IMG/VR virus record: IMGVR_UViG_3300000117_000020
Location: 40,178-72,854 of that record
Length of the DNA: 32,677 nucleotides
Strand: one strand, 5' to 3'
Origin: a virus
The position numbers and the translations under genes are program-made. The notes beneath the pieces were generated by a model. That model worked only from the letters and a program-made list of their open reading frames with translations, made no database searches and was not told where the DNA came from. Shown piece after piece: positions 32,101 through 32,677 of the stretch (positions are counted from its first letter, which is position 1; the number at the start of each line of letters is the position of its first letter).

Positions 32101-32677
32101 TCCAAAAGGATATAGTTTTATAAAAGGAGTGTCTGAAGAAGAAGCAAAGATAGTAATTGGTAATGCTAACTCTGTAACAAATTTTGATGATTATGTTTAT
32201 AATGTAGGAGATAACTCACAAAACGCAGTAGTAGATAACGACAATCCTAATAACGCGTCTGATAAGAAAAAGAAATCTACATTTACAGGTTTATATAATA
32301 ATGTAACAGATACAGATATAGCAGATTATTTAGATGAGGCTGCTGCTATTACAGGATTAGAAACGTTTGATCCTAGAAATAAAGAACATGTAAAATTATT
32401 ACAGACTAATTTAATGAATCCTTCGGAAGAGTTAAAAACATCATATCCTACTTATTTTAGTGGTAAAGAAACAGATATATTAGAAGGTGATTTAGGTGTT
32501 AACCAACAAGGTGTAGATAGTAAATTTGGTATAGACACATTAAATGCATTAAAACAATTTAGTGAATTAGAGTCTAATAATGGAGGTATATACAATGTTC
32601 TTCCAGGAGAGTATGATCCAAGTATATATACTTTTAATCCTGAATTAGATCCAACAATAAATAAAGATCCTAATGAT
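29138..32677 (+). CDS. Very large virion or ejection protein, 3' end outside window
   Basis: At least 1180 codons, open to the right edge, start four bases after the preceding stop. Five GG..GG repeats of type [KRY]-x-GG-x-x-[KRTN]-[YFL]-x-x-GG occur near residues 6-18, 260-279, 555-567, 801-811 and 898-914. Q-rich stretch near 60-70. Glycine zipper at 176-213 (GATIGSIVPGVGTAIGAGVG), then a charged coil. Two hydrophobic PG-rich modules, about 410-469 (FIPIPGVPQAATLTSVGVDA) and 675-734 (LGLAGLGMIPGFGVVPDLLN), recall pre-toxin modules. Residues 822-847 read EFVGKKHEQGGIKLDPMTEV then EGGET, a motif I have seen in other Bacteroidetes phage virion proteins. Residues 1085-1141 resemble a peptidoglycan-binding domain (VKLLQTNL ... 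GVDSKFGIDTLNALKQF). Likely internal ejected protein that crosses or perforates the envelope. It would be the cargo-like partner of the preceding muzzle-like protein; this is inferred. Confidence 0.68.
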   Translation, partial: MRKLYRRGGRIKYYANGGMYGNNTVPGSMIPNTNTASYEQVNQAQIDAANNQLAQIKAQPWQQQFAQQQQQGLAATQALNQSATKGLGMLTDRLSEGKNVFGKSAADLATSQGFTDTVVDGVVTETAASKAGNLAGNIGTAGMVADFAGQGLQKVSDDGDATKMNVGETSGTMLSGAGKGASMGATIGSIVPGVGTAIGAGVGATIGAVTSGLKGRKARNEAREMEEEEEMKKAQAQQGAFAGGLQGKEYSGSNMGQLKRGGYRNFYMGGGPLKYAEGGNKVETDTMNNWQMVNGQWQLPSHDFSTGPAPTRGYQTNLEGIDNSIYGPGDDPTARMYYPKRRDNESSEDYFARTAVHRNNRGIVQRNAWKETGDNIVEGIKNAPETIANEVQKTKDTWSNLDGLGKVEYVADRAKFIPIPGVPQAATLTSVGVDAIQAGQAALEGDWETAGNELVSGVVDTTFGKIPGFQGIGSTAVNTVTEGGEKLLKNTIQNSTKNQLAQKTGNYIVDQTKRNLKSKFIKDPIKDVLHISSGKYEQADPVITPNNNTLLAQNRLGGVRKYQNGGGQGNNPDLYTMSASDAAFINAKTGAREGDQAYQSGSLTMPNLISSDRQIPSNIKNLNLPTQSSQPKPIDFRNVATTRETLMNAPENNRQANLNQKLDQTLEQREITPELGMGFLDTAQLGLAGLGMIPGFGVVPDLLNAGISGARGKYGDMAINLAAATPGVGLLAGPAAIGNKTYKTLKTVKNFKSAAQVPKIKFTDKLLNARRNKTSNPQIQYTNQSESGQSNPAIAQLLSKRTGGVRQLDGGVAKPLPGGATEFVGKKHEQGGIKLDPMTEVEGGETMDKIKGSDYFFSSYLKLGGKSFAQRHKDILKQGGSQEELDRLAAIQEKAAGRSKYNLGGERTKFQNGGPDLTPEELAKLQEYIKSLGPRDNSIMDDATKIPAELKDINPALFNLEGFSIEDLQDSASTLGLSLTEAANYMLTPKGYSFIKGVSEEEAKIVIGNANSVTNFDDYVYNVGDNSQNAVVDNDNPNNASDKKKKSTFTGLYNNVTDTDIADYLDEAAAITGLETFDPRNKEHVKLLQTNLMNPSEELKTSYPTYFSGKETDILEGDLGVNQQGVDSKFGIDTLNALKQFSELESNNGGIYNVLPGEYDPSIYTFNPELDPTINKDPND

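Noticed and set aside
3-32677. Alternative genetic code (TAG or TGA recoding, as in some crAss-like phages)
   Set aside because: TAG ends genes at 683 and 11305 and TGA ends one at 16766, each followed at once by a new start, and no gene is broken by in-frame TAG or TGA.
29134-32677. Degraded or gene-free 3.5-kb tail of the window
   Set aside because: Frame 29138 was read to the edge with no stop, so this is one intact gene cut by the window boundary.
1-32677. tRNA genes, CRISPR arrays, insertion sequences, integrase and attachment sites
   Set aside because: None could be recognised on reading; no clover-leaf-like GC-rich stretch, spaced direct repeats or transposase frame was seen.

Overview
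The window is one strand-uniform block of a tailed-phage genome. About 35 genes, all on the + strand, are packed with gaps of 0 to 35 bp apart from two longer gaps (684-847 and 4382-4451), both of which hold RNA hairpins. No tRNA, rRNA, CRISPR array, integrase, insertion sequence or replication gene was seen. The DNA is strongly AT-rich. Genes start at ATG without a Shine-Dalgarno sequence, typically in a TAATATGG, TAATTATGG or overlapping TAATG context. That start context, together with SprB-like and GCTD...NY..A...GSC repeats, a DTVYV-type stalk and Sec-signal proteins, points to a Bacteroidetes host, probably a marine flavobacterium. The major capsid fragment, the MNIQEMH-type and DDAIEWIGEALEHIG-type connector proteins and the giant KGLSKDTG protein resemble, from memory, families of crAss-like (Crassvirales-type) podoviruses and related Bacteroidetes phages. 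That placement is an inference and was not searched. The code is standard: TAA stops dominate, with TAG at 683 and 11305 and TGA at 16766.

Layout. 3-4381: head block, with the 3' part of the major capsid gene, a gap with four consecutive hairpins, a conserved 270-aa protein, a probable head-tail ring protein, a beta-rich structural protein and a decoration-type protein, closed by a GC-rich hairpin. 4452-12179: surface and adhesion block, with a Cys-rich protein, a 1312-aa protein carrying an SprB-like domain and Cys repeats, a fibre, a helical protein, a small beta protein and a LamG-like lectin. 12179-13953: two exported proteins, a probable outer-membrane beta-barrel and a signal-peptide protein with an extracellular stalk and a C-terminus like a short T9SS sorting signal. 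13966-17916: small-gene block, with twin basic proteins sharing a C-terminal tag, small membrane proteins, a fibre tip, an exported thioredoxin-fold protein that has lost both active-site cysteines, and a pair of decoration-type paralogues. 17927-18912: lysis pair, an L,D-transpeptidase-like endolysin candidate and a holin. 18917-32677: connector and tail block, with an EF-hand miniprotein, a calcineurin-like phosphoesterase, two more connector-type proteins, a conserved 156-aa protein, a basic Cys protein, a 2093-aa tail or muzzle-like protein, and an open reading frame of at least 1180 codons running off the right edge.

The genes read as a late virion-assembly, adsorption and lysis operon. 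The most unusual parts are the flavobacterial surface-adhesin modules built into phage genes (SprB-like domain, GCTD repeats, DTVYV stalk with T9SS-like tail), the phage-encoded beta-barrel beside them, the dead thioredoxin, the shared C-terminal tag of the twin basic proteins, and the terminal giant protein. That last protein combines five GG-x-x-[K/R/T/N]-[Y/F/L]-type repeats, a glycine zipper, two pre-toxin-like hydrophobic modules and a peptidoglycan-binding-like segment, a layout that suits an ejected or membrane-penetrating virion protein.
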